This document shows, piece by piece, positions 54,299 through 63,544 of a DNA stretch of 64,000 bases. This DNA comes from Nonomuraea sp. NEAU-A123 (GTDB taxonomy: Bacteria > Actinomycetota > Actinomycetes > Streptosporangiales > Streptosporangiaceae): the NCBI RefSeq assembly GCF_018603905.1, contig NZ_JAHFZZ010000010.1, positions 186,001 to 250,000 on the forward strand, given 5' to 3'. The notes under the pieces are model-generated. The model was given only the letters and a program-made list of their open reading frames with translations, was not told where the DNA came from and did not search any database. A program made the position numbers and the translations under genes. Positions within the stretch are counted from its first letter, which is position 1. Each line of letters starts with the position of its first letter.

Positions 54299-55324
54299 TC
54301 AGCGCCGGAACAGCGACAGCAGTTCCTCGGCCCGGTCGGTGCGGGCGATCCAGACCTCGCGGCCGCGGCGCTCCCTGCTGATCAGCCGGGCGGCGTGCAG
54401 CCGGTCGCAGTGATAGGTGATCCCGCTGGGCGCGATCTTGACGTTGGAGGACAGCATGCTCATCGTCATGGGCTGGTCCAACTGGCAGAGCAACTCGGCG
54501 CGCACCGGGCCGACCAGGGCGGACAGCTCGTCCACGTCGGGCGCGACCGGGCGGCGCCACAACGACTCGGCGCCGGGCACGGGGTAGGCGATCCACACCG
54601 CGTCGGGGTGGTCCAGGCTGACGATCACGGCGTCCTTGCCCGCCAGCATCGGCACCAGGATGATCCGCCGGTTGCCCAGCTCGTACGTGCTGGCTTCGAT
54701 GTCGGCGATCAGCAGGCCGCGCTCGCCGTACTGGATGCGGTCGTTCAGTGAGCCCAGCAGCAGTTCGGGGCCGCCGCGGACGGAGGCGATGCCGACGCGC
54801 TCGATCTCCCGGTCCAGCAATGGCCGCGCCCGCTGCCAGAGCGGCTCGGTGGTGTGCCAGACGTCGTTGAGCGCGGTGGCGTACCCGCGCAGCCAGCGGC
54901 CGGGCCGCTCGGCGGCGGCCCTCCAGTGCGTCGGCAGCACGCCGTCGCCGAACGCCTGCTCCAGGTCCTTGATCAATGACTCGGGCGGAATGTCGCTCAG
55001 CGCGCTCACCTGGGCCGACACGGACATGTCGTCCATGGGGGTGATCGGCGCGACGCTGTCGGGCACGACGGAATAGCCGGGAGCGGCGAGCGGGAGTACC
55101 GCCTCGCGTCCCAGCGGGCTCACCCTCGCCTGGACCGCGCGCCGCCACAGCTCGGGCAGGCCGCGCCGGCGGCCGGCCAGCGCGTCGGCGATCATGGCGA
55201 GAGCGGTCAGGTTCGGAGAGATCGACACGGACAGTTGAGGAGCGGAGGTCACTCGTAGCTCGCTCCACACGTTCGTTCTGGTTACCGGAGCCCCCACGGG
55301 TCGTACTGTATGCAGACGTGACAT
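54299..55324 (-). CDS. ArsR-like winged-helix regulator
   Basis: A 341-residue protein. A long N-terminal domain resembles those of actinobacterial ArsR-family proteins, and the C-terminal winged helix (about 255-325) reads VGPVRAELLCQLDQPMTMSM, SSNVKIAPSGITYHCDRLHA and ARLISRERRGREVW. No metal-binding cysteine cluster is visible, so it is probably not a metal sensor. The start is uncertain: ATG 55324 or internal GTG codons such as 55252. It lies 18 bases upstream of the small WXG-like gene in the same operon, which it may regulate. Confidence 0.8.
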   Translation of the reverse strand: MSRLHTVRPVGAPVTRTNVWSELRVTSAPQLSVSISPNLTALAMIADALAGRRRGLPELWRRAVQARVSPLGREAVLPLAAPGYSVVPDSVAPITPMDDMSVSAQVSALSDIPPESLIKDLEQAFGDGVLPTHWRAAAERPGRWLRGYATALNDVWHTTEPLWQRARPLLDREIERVGIASVRGGPELLLGSLNDRIQYGERGLLIADIEASTYELGNRRIILVPMLAGKDAVIVSLDHPDAVWIAYPVPGAESLWRRPVAPDVDELSALVGPVRAELLCQLDQPMTMSMLSSNVKIAPSGITYHCDRLHAARLISRERRGREVWIARTDRAEELLSLFRR

Positions 55325-55611
55325 ATCTGGATGGATGCTTCAAATAAGCTGGAAAGATCCGTCTACGCAGGTCGTACGGGCGCATGAGGTGGAGACCGGA
55401 TCTGCGCCCTCCGGCCTCCACCGGCTATGTGGTCACCTCATGCTCAGGTGATGCGGACGCTCTTGGTCCTCAGCCGCATGATGCGCTCCGTTCAGATGTT
55501 CCGCCTGTGTGCTGCGAATCGAACGTATGCCCCAAGACTCACATCTGACTTACAAGTCACTTACAGCACAGACGGCGCGCGCCAGATGTCCTGTTCTGTC
55601 GCGTACATCCC
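55325..55611. other. intergenic regulatory region between regulator and LacI operon
   Basis: No gene is recognised here. It is AT-richer than its surroundings, with repeated CTTAC tracts (TGACTTACAAGTCACTTACAG near 55545), and must contain the start of the divergent ArsR-like operon. The plus-strand promoter lies at its right edge. Confidence 0.4.
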
Positions 55612-55641
55612 TTGACATCCGCTGATGCGACAAGTTAGTTT
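55612..55641 (+). promoter_or_regulatory. sigma-70-type promoter of the LacI operon
   Basis: TTGACA (55612-55617), 18-base spacer and TAGTTT (55636-55641). This is the best match to a housekeeping promoter seen in the window. The predicted start point lies near 55648, just upstream of the operator. Confidence 0.65.
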
Positions 55642-55658
55642 CCTCGAAACCTAGGATT

Positions 55659-55676
55659 AACGTTCACGTGAACGTT
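55659..55676. promoter_or_regulatory. perfect 18-bp LacI-type operator
   Basis: AACGTTCACGTGAACGTT is a perfect palindrome with a central CG step as in LacI-family sites. It lies about 12-29 bases downstream of the predicted transcription start, so the repressor at 58614 would act as a roadblock. Confidence 0.75.
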
Positions 55677-55718
55677 CATCCTGGCGGCGAAGATCGTCTA
55701 TGGAAGGACGTCCTGGAC

Positions 55719-56681
55719 GTGGAGACGATTCATGATCCGGCCGGGGACCTGCGTCGCGCATTGATCGCGGCGGACCCGAAACTTTCGAAGTTCAACCCCC
55801 TCCCCCGCATACTCGCCTTCGACGAGTTCACCACCGGGACGCACGGCTGGTGCGAACTCATCGGCAATCACGACGGCTACGGAAACCTCGACAAGGTCGA
55901 CGTCCATATGCGCGACTTCCGGCCGCCGCAGCTCAGCTCGTGCGATTTCTTCGACATCGGCACCCACGGCGCGATGAGCGGCAACTACGCGCTGAAGGTG
56001 GCGACCAGGCCGGTGGCCGGTCACACCGCCGTCGCGATCCGCCGGCTGACCATGGCCCAGCGCGGAGTCATTCAGTTCGAGACGTACTTCACCTACAAGA
56101 CGGAGGCGGCGACCGCGGAGTCGTCGCTCGGCGACACCTTCGGCGACGTGGTCTGGGACGGCAACCTGCACCCGTCGGAGGCTCAGTTCGGCGCGTTCAC
56201 GGTGGCCACGGACCTCTGTGACGGCGACGGCATCCGCTACCACTGCGTCGCGCGCTACCAGAACACCGACCTGGACAACAAGCTCACCCGGCGCTGGGTC
56301 TACCCGGTGGTGCCCGAGCCGACGCCCAGGGACAACCTGCACAACCAGGAGAACCTGTCCCCCACCGAGGACTTCACCGCGCCGGACCCCGCCGACTGGC
56401 ACGCCTTCGACGAGGAGCCGCAACACCTCTGCTACAACGAGGTCCCGACCAAGGTGAATTGGCATTACCTGCGCTGGCAGTTCGACACGCGCACCCGGAC
56501 GAATATCGAGCTCCAGGTCAATGACCGGGTCATGGACATGCGACAGATACCCGTCCCGCAGTATCCGGACAAATACGAGGGACTGGAGAACCTGCTGAAC
56601 TTCTATGTCAGCGTGCGCACCCATTCTCCGGTCCGCAACTTTCTCTTCCTTGATTCCGCACTGATTTCCGTGGATTGGTGA
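55719..56681 (+). CDS. DUF6772-like protein of the LacI-ABC operon
   Basis: A 320-residue soluble protein without signal peptide. It has PLPRILAFDEFTTGTHGWCE, a repeated aromatic beta pattern (IQFETYFTYKTEA) and LCYNEVPTKVNWHYLRWQFD. From memory this resembles DUF6772, a family near LacI regulators and ABC importers; function unknown. A beta-sandwich with a sugar- or ligand-binding role is plausible. Start: GTG 55719 after TGGAAGG. The frame is open to GTG 55668, but that codon lies inside the operator. Confidence 0.6.
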   Translation: METIHDPAGDLRRALIAADPKLSKFNPLPRILAFDEFTTGTHGWCELIGNHDGYGNLDKVDVHMRDFRPPQLSSCDFFDIGTHGAMSGNYALKVATRPVAGHTAVAIRRLTMAQRGVIQFETYFTYKTEAATAESSLGDTFGDVVWDGNLHPSEAQFGAFTVATDLCDGDGIRYHCVARYQNTDLDNKLTRRWVYPVVPEPTPRDNLHNQENLSPTEDFTAPDPADWHAFDEEPQHLCYNEVPTKVNWHYLRWQFDTRTRTNIELQVNDRVMDMRQIPVPQYPDKYEGLENLLNFYVSVRTHSPVRNFLFLDSALISVDW

Positions 56682-56688
56682 CATCGGC

Positions 56689-57018
56689 ATGAAGCATGCT
56701 CTTACCGCGGTCCTGGAGCGGAACACCACTTTCACCGCCGACTTCGCCACCGAACCGTACGAGGCCGGCTGGGCGACGGAGGCGCGCTGGTTCGTGCGGA
56801 TCCTGGCGCTGGAGGGCGAGCTGCACCTGGTGACCCAGGTCTCCCCCGACGGGCTGCACTGGTGCGACGACGACGAGACCCCCGAGCAGGTGGTCACCGA
56901 GGCCGGCCTGGTGAGCTGGCGGGTGCGGGAGTTCGGCCACTGGCTGCGGCTGCGGGCCCAGCTCGACGGGGGCGATCCCCAAGCGAAGATCCTGATCTAC
57001 CTGGCACTGAAGAGCTGA
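56689..57018 (+). CDS. small hypothetical protein of the LacI-ABC operon
   Basis: A 109-residue, beta-rich, acidic protein (FTADFATEPYEAGWATEARW, LHLVTQVSPDGLHWCDDDET, WLRLRAQLDGG). It looks like a compact beta-sandwich. No family recognised. It lies 7 bases after the DUF6772-like gene and 14 before the solute-binding protein, clearly cotranscribed. Confidence 0.65.
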   Translation: MKHALTAVLERNTTFTADFATEPYEAGWATEARWFVRILALEGELHLVTQVSPDGLHWCDDDETPEQVVTEAGLVSWRVREFGHWLRLRAQLDGGDPQAKILIYLALKS

Positions 57019-57032
57019 CGGGAGCAACCGAC

Positions 57033-58580
57033 ATGGCAGCAATGGACGAGGTGGACAGGCGCCGGTTCCTGTCCCTCCTCGGAGCCGGGGTCGCCGGCGT
57101 CTCCCTTCCCGGGCTGGTCGCGGGGTGCGCTCCCGGCGGCTCCGGAGCCGGATCGGGGTCCGGCAAGGACCGCCCGCTCAGCGCCGCGTTCAACCAGCCG
57201 ATCAACGACCTGGACCCGCACGGCGCGAGCGCGGTGGACGAGGCGTCGCTGCTGGCCAACCGGCAGATCTACGACACTCTCGTCACCCGTACCGGGGATG
57301 AGCTGGCCCCGAAGCTGGCCAAGTCGTGGACGCAGCCCGACGACAAGACCTGGGAGTTCACCCTCCGCGACGACGTCACCTTCCACGACGGCAGCAAGCT
57401 GACCTCGGCCGACGTGAAGGCGTCGCTGGAGCGGCTGGCCAAGTCCGACGGTCCGCAGAAGCCGCTGTGGACCGCGATCGGCACCGTGGAAGCGCCCGAC
57501 CCGCACACCATCAGGATCACCACCACCGATCCGCTCGGCACCCTGCCGACGAACCTGACGCTCGCCTTCATCCTGCCCGCCGCCCAACTGGGCCGGGCCG
57601 ACTTCTTCCGCAAGCCGATCGGCAGCGGCCCCTTCGCCGTCGAGTCGTTCACCCCGTCGTCCCAGTTGCTGCTCAAGCCGGTCAAGAACTACTGGGGCGG
57701 CGCCCCCACACTGCCCGGCCTGCGGCTGCCGTACATCCCGGAGACCTCGACCCGGATGACGTCGCTGCAGAACGGCGAGGTGGACGTCACCTGGATCATC
57801 CCGCCGGACGAGCTGAAGCGGCTGGCCGGCGTGGACGGCGTGCGCATCGAGAGCAAGCCGGGCGTGAACTACTTCCTCGCCTGGTTCAACTGCGGCCGCA
57901 AGCCGTTCTCGGACGCGCGGGTCCGCCGCGCGCTCTACCACGCGCTCGACATCAAGGGCATCGTGGCGAGCCTGTACGGGGACGCCGCGACGGTCATGGA
58001 CGCCCCGATCCCGGCCGCGGTCTTCGGCCACGCGAGCCAGCAGCCGTACGCGTACGACCCGGAGCTCGCCAAGCGGGAGCTGGCGGAGGCCGGCTACTCC
58101 TCGGGCATCCGCACCTCGATGATGTGGTTCAAGGACACCGGCCCGCTGGCCACCGAGCTGGCGCAGTCGCTCATCTCGGCCTGGGCCAAGGTGGGCGTCG
58201 TCGTGGAGCAGCAGCAGATCGAGAAGGCGGCCTGGATCAAGCGGCTGACCGCCCTCGACTGGGACATCGAGCTCCAGGTGAACACGGTGACCACCGGCGA
58301 CGCCGACTACACCCTGGGCCGGCTCTACACCAGCACGGCCAACCGCATGGGTTACGCGAACAAGGAGCTCGACGGCATCCTCGCCCAGGCCCGCTCGACC
58401 GCCGACCAGGAGAAGCGCAAGTCGCTCTACGCCCAGGCGTGCGAGATCATCTGGCGGGACGCGGTCGGCGTCTTCCCGGCGGCACTGTCCAGCACGTACG
58501 GACTGCGCGGAGCGGTCAAGGGCTTCAGCCCGGCGGCCAACAGCCAGCCCGAGTTCCGCACGGTGTCGACCGCGCAGTGA
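57033..58580 (+). CDS. ABC transporter substrate-binding lipoprotein, peptide/nickel class (SBP_bac_5)
   Basis: A 515-residue solute-binding protein. The N-terminus has a twin-arginine-like motif (DRRRFLSLLG) and a lipobox (LVAGC), so it is probably a Tat-exported lipoprotein. Family 5 features: PLSAAFNQPINDLDPHG, WEFTLRDDVTFHDGSKLTSA and FSDARVRRALYHALDIKGI. The ligand may be an oligopeptide, oligosaccharide or opine. It feeds the permeases at 59663 and 60586. Confidence 0.9.
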   Translation: MAAMDEVDRRRFLSLLGAGVAGVSLPGLVAGCAPGGSGAGSGSGKDRPLSAAFNQPINDLDPHGASAVDEASLLANRQIYDTLVTRTGDELAPKLAKSWTQPDDKTWEFTLRDDVTFHDGSKLTSADVKASLERLAKSDGPQKPLWTAIGTVEAPDPHTIRITTTDPLGTLPTNLTLAFILPAAQLGRADFFRKPIGSGPFAVESFTPSSQLLLKPVKNYWGGAPTLPGLRLPYIPETSTRMTSLQNGEVDVTWIIPPDELKRLAGVDGVRIESKPGVNYFLAWFNCGRKPFSDARVRRALYHALDIKGIVASLYGDAATVMDAPIPAAVFGHASQQPYAYDPELAKRELAEAGYSSGIRTSMMWFKDTGPLATELAQSLISAWAKVGVVVEQQQIEKAAWIKRLTALDWDIELQVNTVTTGDADYTLGRLYTSTANRMGYANKELDGILAQARSTADQEKRKSLYAQACEIIWRDAVGVFPAALSSTYGLRGAVKGFSPAANSQPEFRTVSTAQ

Positions 58581-58613
58581 TGTCCATGCGCCGCCATCGA
58601 GTCTGGGGACACC

Positions 58614-59666
58614 ATGCCTGAGGGACACCGGACGACCCTGAAGGACATCGCCGAGAGCCTCGGCGTGTCGGTCAACACCGTTTCGCGCGCACTCGCTGAC
58701 AAGGACAGCATCGGCGTGGAGACCAGGGCCCGCGTCAAGGCCGAGGCGGAGCGGCTCGGCTACGTGCCCAACGTCACGGCCCGCTCGCTGGTGCTGGGCT
58801 CCGCGAGCACCTTGGGCATGGTGATCACCAATCCGTCCAACCCGTTCTACGCGCAGCTCATCAGCGGCATGGAGCAGCACTGCCGCAAGCACGGCTACTC
58901 GCTGCTGCTCATGGCGACGGAGGAGAGCCTGGACAACGAGCGGCGCGCGGCCGAGGAGCTGCTGCGCCGCGGCGTCGACGGGGTGCTCGTCGTGACGGTG
59001 CAGGAAGGCGCCGAGCACTGGCGCCGGTTCCGGTCGGCCGGGGTCCCGCTCATACTGATCAGCCGTGACGTTCCCGAGCTGAACACCGATCTGGTGGGCG
59101 TCGACCACGTCCTGGGCGGTTACCAGGCCGCCAAGCACGTGATCGCGCGGGGCGTCAGGAAGATCTGCTTCCTGGAGGAGGATCTGGGCGTCTCCTCGGT
59201 GACCGACCGGGTGGCGGGCTACCGGCGGGCCATGGCCGAGAGTGGGCTGCCGGTGGAGCCGGACACCGTGATCAAGGTGCCGACCAGACGGCTGGAGCAG
59301 AGCGCCATGCCGTGGGATCCGGGCGAGGCGTACCGGCTGGCCAAGGACGTGCTCCGCACGGCGCACCGACCGATGGCCTTCGTGGCGGGCAATGACTATT
59401 TCGCGCTCGGCGTCTACCGGGTGGCCGACGAGGCCGGTCTCCGGATCCCGGAGGACGTGCTGGTGGTCGGTTACGGCGGCCATCCGTTCGCGCCGTACGT
59501 CATCCCCTCCCTCACCACGGTGGAGCTGCCCGCGGCGGAGGTCGCCGTGTCCGCCGTGGACCACATGCTCCGGCGGCTGAAGCGGCCGCCGGCGGAGGGG
59601 CCCCCGGAGAAGATCCTCTTCCCGCCCCGGCTGGTGGAGCGGGCGTCGAGCGGGGGCGGCAGATGA
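58614..59666 (+). CDS. LacI-family transcriptional regulator
   Basis: A 350-residue regulator. The N-terminal HTH (TTLKDIAESLGVSVNTVSRA) and hinge helix (NVTARSLVLGSASTLGMV) precede a periplasmic-binding-like sensor domain (IISGM-type core, LISRDVPELNTDLVGVDHVL, YGGHPFAPYVIPSLTTVELP). LacI proteins mostly sense sugars, which hints that the importer carries a glycoside. It is encoded inside the operon it probably represses through 55659. Confidence 0.92.
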   Translation: MPEGHRTTLKDIAESLGVSVNTVSRALADKDSIGVETRARVKAEAERLGYVPNVTARSLVLGSASTLGMVITNPSNPFYAQLISGMEQHCRKHGYSLLLMATEESLDNERRAAEELLRRGVDGVLVVTVQEGAEHWRRFRSAGVPLILISRDVPELNTDLVGVDHVLGGYQAAKHVIARGVRKICFLEEDLGVSSVTDRVAGYRRAMAESGLPVEPDTVIKVPTRRLEQSAMPWDPGEAYRLAKDVLRTAHRPMAFVAGNDYFALGVYRVADEAGLRIPEDVLVVGYGGHPFAPYVIPSLTTVELPAAEVAVSAVDHMLRRLKRPPAEGPPEKILFPPRLVERASSGGGR

Positions 59667-60589
59667 CCGCCTTCGTCGGGCGCCGGCTGGCCCAGGCGCT
59701 GCTGCAGATCTGGGGCGCCATCACCATCGTCTTCGTCGCCCTCCGGGTGCTGCCCGGCGACCCCGCCGAACTGATCCTGGGCAGCCAGGCGACGCCGGAG
59801 CAGCTCGCCGGGCTCCGTGCCCAGCTTGGGCTCGACGACCCGCTGCCGGTCCAGTATCTGCACCACCTCCAGGGTCTGCTGCGCCTCGACTTCGGCCAAT
59901 CGTGGCGGCAGGGCGTGAGCGCTCTCGACGCCTGCCTGGAGCGGCTGGGACCGACCCTGGTCCTGTCCGCCTGGGCCATGGTGTTCACCGTGGTGCTGGG
60001 GTTCCTCACGGGCTCCTACGCGGCCCGGCACGCGAACTCTGTGGCCGACCGCCTGATCTCGGTGTCGTCGCTGGTCGGCCAGGCGCTGCCGCCCTTCTGG
60101 ATCGGCATCATGCTCTCGCTGATCTTCGCTCGGGGGCTGCAGATCCTGCCCAGCACGGCCGACGGCACGATGGCGAGCCTCCTGCTGCCCGCCTTCACGC
60201 TCGCGCTCCCGTTCGTCGGCTGGCTCGGCCGCCTCGTGCGGACGGGGGTGCTGGAGGAGATGAACCAGGACTACGTCCGTACGGCCCGCGCCAAGGGGCT
60301 GAGCGACCAGGTCGTGTTCTACGTCCACGTCCTGCGCAACACCCTGGTCCCGATAGTGACCATGCTGGGCCTGCTCATGGGCAACTTCATCGCCAACGGC
60401 GTCATCGTCGAGGTGGTCTTCGCCTGGCCCGGGATCGGCCGGCTGCTCGTGGACTCCATCACCTTCCGCGACTACGCCGTGGTCGAGGCCGTCCTGACCG
60501 TGATCACGGTCTGCTACATCACGCTCAACCTGCTGGTCGACGTGCTCTACGGCTACCTCGACCCCAGGATCCAGTTGGAGAACGCATGA
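59663..60589 (+). CDS. ABC transporter permease, DppB/OppB type
   Basis: A 308-residue permease with six membrane helices and an N-terminal half typical of DppB (VALRVLPGDPAELILGSQAT). The EAA loop reads NQDYVRTARAKGLSDQVVFY. It overlaps the LacI stop by four bases and the next permease by four. It forms the heterodimeric channel with 60586. Confidence 0.93.
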   Translation: MTAFVGRRLAQALLQIWGAITIVFVALRVLPGDPAELILGSQATPEQLAGLRAQLGLDDPLPVQYLHHLQGLLRLDFGQSWRQGVSALDACLERLGPTLVLSAWAMVFTVVLGFLTGSYAARHANSVADRLISVSSLVGQALPPFWIGIMLSLIFARGLQILPSTADGTMASLLLPAFTLALPFVGWLGRLVRTGVLEEMNQDYVRTARAKGLSDQVVFYVHVLRNTLVPIVTMLGLLMGNFIANGVIVEVVFAWPGIGRLLVDSITFRDYAVVEAVLTVITVCYITLNLLVDVLYGYLDPRIQLENA

Positions 60590-61476
60590 TGCCGCCGAAG
60601 CTCGACGACCCACTTCCAGGCAGGACCGGAGCGATTGTCCGGCGGCTGGCCGGACTGCCGCCGCGCGCTCACTTCGCCCTCGGGATGGTGCTGCTGTTCG
60701 TGGTGGCGGGCGTGCTCGGGCCGCTGCTGGTGCCTTTCGACGCCGCCGCCACCAGCCCGCCCGACCGGCTGCTGCCGCCCGGGACCCGGCTGTCCGACGG
60801 CGCCGTCGCCTGGCTCGGCACCAACCAGGTCGGCCAGGACATCCTGGCCGCGGTGCTGGCGGGGATGCGTACCTCGCTGACCGTGGCCCTGGTCACCGTG
60901 GTCGTCGCCGGGTCGGTCGGCCTGCTGATGGGGCTGCTGGCGGGCTACTTCGGCGGCTGGGCCGACGGGATCATCTCCCGGCTCGGCGACATCCAGCTCG
61001 CCTTCCCCAGCCTGCTGCTGGCCATCTTGCTGGCCGGCGTGCTGGGCCCGAGCATGTTGAACGTGATCATCGCGCTCGCGGTGACCCGCTGGGTGATCTT
61101 CGCCAGGGTGGTGCGGGGCTCGGCGCTCGCGGTCCGCGACCGGGAGTTCGTGGACTCGGCCCGGGTGATGGGCGCCTCGCACGGGCGCATCCTGATCCAC
61201 TACATCCTGCCGTCGTGCCTGCCGCCGCTGCTGGTGGCGGCGACCGTGCAGATCGGCCTGACCATGGTCGCCGAGGCCTCGCTGAGCTTCCTCGGCCTCG
61301 GCGTTCCGCCCTCCCAGGCCTCCTGGGGATCGACGATCGCCCAGGGCCGCGACTACCTGGCGTCGGCGTGGTGGATCGCGGCGGCGCCCGGCGCCGCGCT
61401 GGCACTGGTGGTGGTCAGCATCGGCATCCTCGGTGACCTGCTCCGCGACGCCTCCGACCCGATGACGGAGCTGTGA
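60586..61476 (+). CDS. ABC transporter permease, DppC/OppC type
   Basis: A 296-residue permease with an extended N-terminus and six membrane helices. The DppC features AWLGTNQVGQDILAAVLAGM and the EAA loop REFVDSARVMGASHGRILIH are clear, with a late SFLGLGVPPSQASWG. It begins at an ATG-ATG pair overlapping the previous stop. Confidence 0.93.
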   Translation: MMPPKLDDPLPGRTGAIVRRLAGLPPRAHFALGMVLLFVVAGVLGPLLVPFDAAATSPPDRLLPPGTRLSDGAVAWLGTNQVGQDILAAVLAGMRTSLTVALVTVVVAGSVGLLMGLLAGYFGGWADGIISRLGDIQLAFPSLLLAILLAGVLGPSMLNVIIALAVTRWVIFARVVRGSALAVRDREFVDSARVMGASHGRILIHYILPSCLPPLLVAATVQIGLTMVAEASLSFLGLGVPPSQASWGSTIAQGRDYLASAWWIAAAPGAALALVVVSIGILGDLLRDASDPMTEL

Positions 61477-61478
61477 AG

Positions 61479-62486
61479 ATGACGCGAGACGTGACCCCGC
61501 TGCTGGAGGTCGACGACCTGGCCGTGGAGTTCGACACGCCGAAGGGGCCGCTCCGGGCGGTCCGGGGAGTGTCCTTCCAGGTCGACGAGGGCGAGACGCT
61601 GGCGATCGTCGGCGAGTCCGGCAGCGGCAAGAGCGTGACGGCGCAGGCGCTGCTGGGGCTGGTGCCGCCGCGGGCCCGCGTCACCGGGGGCCGCGTCGCG
61701 ATCGAGGGCCGCGACGTCACCGGGCTCTCGGACCGGGAGTGGCAGAAGCTGCGCGGCGAGCGCATCGCGATGATCTTCCAGGATCCGCTGAGCGCGCTGA
61801 ACCCGTCGCTGACGGTGGGCTACCAGATCGCCGAGATGTTCCGCAGGCACCGGGGCCTCGGCCGGGCGGAGTCCCGGCGCCGGGCCACGGAGCTCATGGT
61901 CCAGGTGGGCATCCCGGACGCCGCGCGGCGCCTGGACGACCATCCGCACCGCTTCTCCGGCGGCATGCGCCAGCGGGTCATGATCGCGATCGCGCTCGCC
62001 CTCGACCCCCGCCTGCTCATCGCGGACGAACCCACCACCGCCCTCGACGTCACCGTGCAGGCGCAGATCCTGCGGCTGCTGCGGCAGCGCCAGCGGGCCG
62101 ACCGGCTGGGCATGATCCTCATCAGCCACGATCTCGGGGTGGTCGCGCGGGCGGCCGACCGGGTGGCGGTGATGTACGCGGGCCGGATCGCCGAGGTGGG
62201 CACCGTGGCGCAGGTGTACGAACATCCCGCGCACCCGTACACGCTGGGCCTGATGCGCGCGGTGCCCGCGTTGCGCGACGGCGGCGGCCCGCTGGTGGCG
62301 ATCGACGGCCAGCCGCCCGATCCGACCGCGCCGCCCGCCGGCTGCTCCTTCCACCCCCGCTGTCCGTTCGCCCGCGACAAGTGCCGGGAGGTCGAGCCCG
62401 AACCGCGAGAGGTCGCCCCGGGCCGATCCAGCGCCTGCCACTTCGCCGAGGAGGTGATCGCGGGTGTCCACACCGGCGCTCGCTGA
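61479..62486 (+). CDS. oligopeptide/nickel ABC ATPase, DppD/OppD type
   Basis: A 335-residue ATPase: Walker A GESGSGKSVTAQ, signature FSGGMRQRVMI, Walker B LLIADEPTTALDV and the H-loop LISHDLGVV. The C-terminal Cys-containing oligo_HPY domain (GCSFHPRCPFARDKC) may bind an Fe-S cluster in this family. ATG 61479 fits the GGAG at 8 bases; GTG 61473 is possible. It overlaps the next ATPase by 23 bases. Confidence 0.93.
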   Translation: MTRDVTPLLEVDDLAVEFDTPKGPLRAVRGVSFQVDEGETLAIVGESGSGKSVTAQALLGLVPPRARVTGGRVAIEGRDVTGLSDREWQKLRGERIAMIFQDPLSALNPSLTVGYQIAEMFRRHRGLGRAESRRRATELMVQVGIPDAARRLDDHPHRFSGGMRQRVMIAIALALDPRLLIADEPTTALDVTVQAQILRLLRQRQRADRLGMILISHDLGVVARAADRVAVMYAGRIAEVGTVAQVYEHPAHPYTLGLMRAVPALRDGGGPLVAIDGQPPDPTAPPAGCSFHPRCPFARDKCREVEPEPREVAPGRSSACHFAEEVIAGVHTGAR

Positions 62487-63492
62487 GTCCCGCACCCGGG
62501 ACGGCGACGGCCCGCCCCTGCTGGAGCTGGTCGACCTGGTCACCGCCTACCGCCTGCGCGGCGGGCTCGGCCGGTCCGGCGCCGAGGTGCGCGCCGTGGC
62601 CGGGGTGAGCCTCGACGTACGGGCCGGGGAGACCGTGGGCCTGGTCGGCGAGTCCGGCTGCGGCAAGTCCACGATCGCCAGGACCATCGTCGGCCTGGTA
62701 CGCCCGTCCAGTGGCCAGGTCCTGTTCGAGGGCCGCGACCTGGCGGCCCTGCCGGCCAGGGAGCTGCGCGGGCTCCGCCAGGACATCCAGCTCGTCTTCC
62801 AGGACCCCTACGCCTCACTCAACCCGCGGATGACCATCGCGGCCCTGATCAAGGAGGCATGGCGGATCCATCCGGGGATCGTGCCGCGGGACCGGTGGGA
62901 CCAGGAGGTACGGAGCCTGCTGGACCGCGTCGGCCTGCGTCCCGAGCACGCCGACAGGTATCCGCACCAGTTCTCCGGAGGGCAGCGGCAGCGCATCAGC
63001 ATCGCCCGCGCGCTAGCCGTGCGCCCGCGGCTGATCATCTGCGACGAGGCCGTGTCCGCTCTGGACGTCTCGGTCCGGGCGCAGATCCTGAACCTGCTCG
63101 ACGAGCTGCGGCGTGACCTGGGGGTCGCCTATCTGTTCATCTCCCACGATCTGGGGGTCGTCCACCACATCTGCGACCGGGTCGCGGTGATGTACCTGGG
63201 CAAGATCGTCGAGATCGGGTCGAAGGAGAGCGTCTACCTGCGGCCGTCGCACCCGTACACGCAGGCTCTGCTGTCGGCGGCGCCGAGCCTGGACGACTGG
63301 CGGGACGGTGGGCGGCGGGAGATCGTCCTGAGCGGAGATGTTCCCTCGCCGTTGAACCCGCCGTCAGGCTGCCGTTTCCGGACCCGCTGCCGGCTGGCCC
63401 AGGATCGATGCCGGGACGAGGAGCCGACGCTGCTCGACCGCGGCACCGGCCACCCCGTGGCCTGCCATTTCCCCGAGACCGACCCGTCCTGA
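62464..63492 (+). CDS. oligopeptide/nickel ABC ATPase, DppF/OppF type
   Basis: A 342-residue second ATPase of the importer: Walker A GESGCGKSTIART, signature FSGGQRQRISI, Walker B LIICDEAVSALDV, H-loop FISHDLGVVHH and a C-terminal Cys cluster (GCRFRTRCRLAQDRC). It starts at GTG 62464. It is the last ABC gene and is followed by a terminator-like hairpin. Confidence 0.93.
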   Translation: MSTPALAESRTRDGDGPPLLELVDLVTAYRLRGGLGRSGAEVRAVAGVSLDVRAGETVGLVGESGCGKSTIARTIVGLVRPSSGQVLFEGRDLAALPARELRGLRQDIQLVFQDPYASLNPRMTIAALIKEAWRIHPGIVPRDRWDQEVRSLLDRVGLRPEHADRYPHQFSGGQRQRISIARALAVRPRLIICDEAVSALDVSVRAQILNLLDELRRDLGVAYLFISHDLGVVHHICDRVAVMYLGKIVEIGSKESVYLRPSHPYTQALLSAAPSLDDWRDGGRREIVLSGDVPSPLNPPSGCRFRTRCRLAQDRCRDEEPTLLDRGTGHPVACHFPETDPS

Positions 63493-63502
63493 CGACCCCC
63501 CC

Positions 63503-63527
63503 GGCGGACGGCTCGGCTCCGTCCGCC
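63503..63527 (+). terminator. hairpin after the ABC operon
   Basis: A perfect 9-bp stem GGCGGACGG / CCGTCCGCC with a 7-base loop, 10 bases after the last ATPase. The next gene's ribosome-binding site follows 5 bases later, so termination may be partial. Confidence 0.55.
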
Positions 63528-63544
63528 TCGTGAAGGAGTGATCG

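Noticed and set aside
56997..59564. 855-residue minus-strand open frame
   Set aside because: Antisense to the solute-binding and LacI genes; the composition is Arg/Gly/His-rich with no domains.
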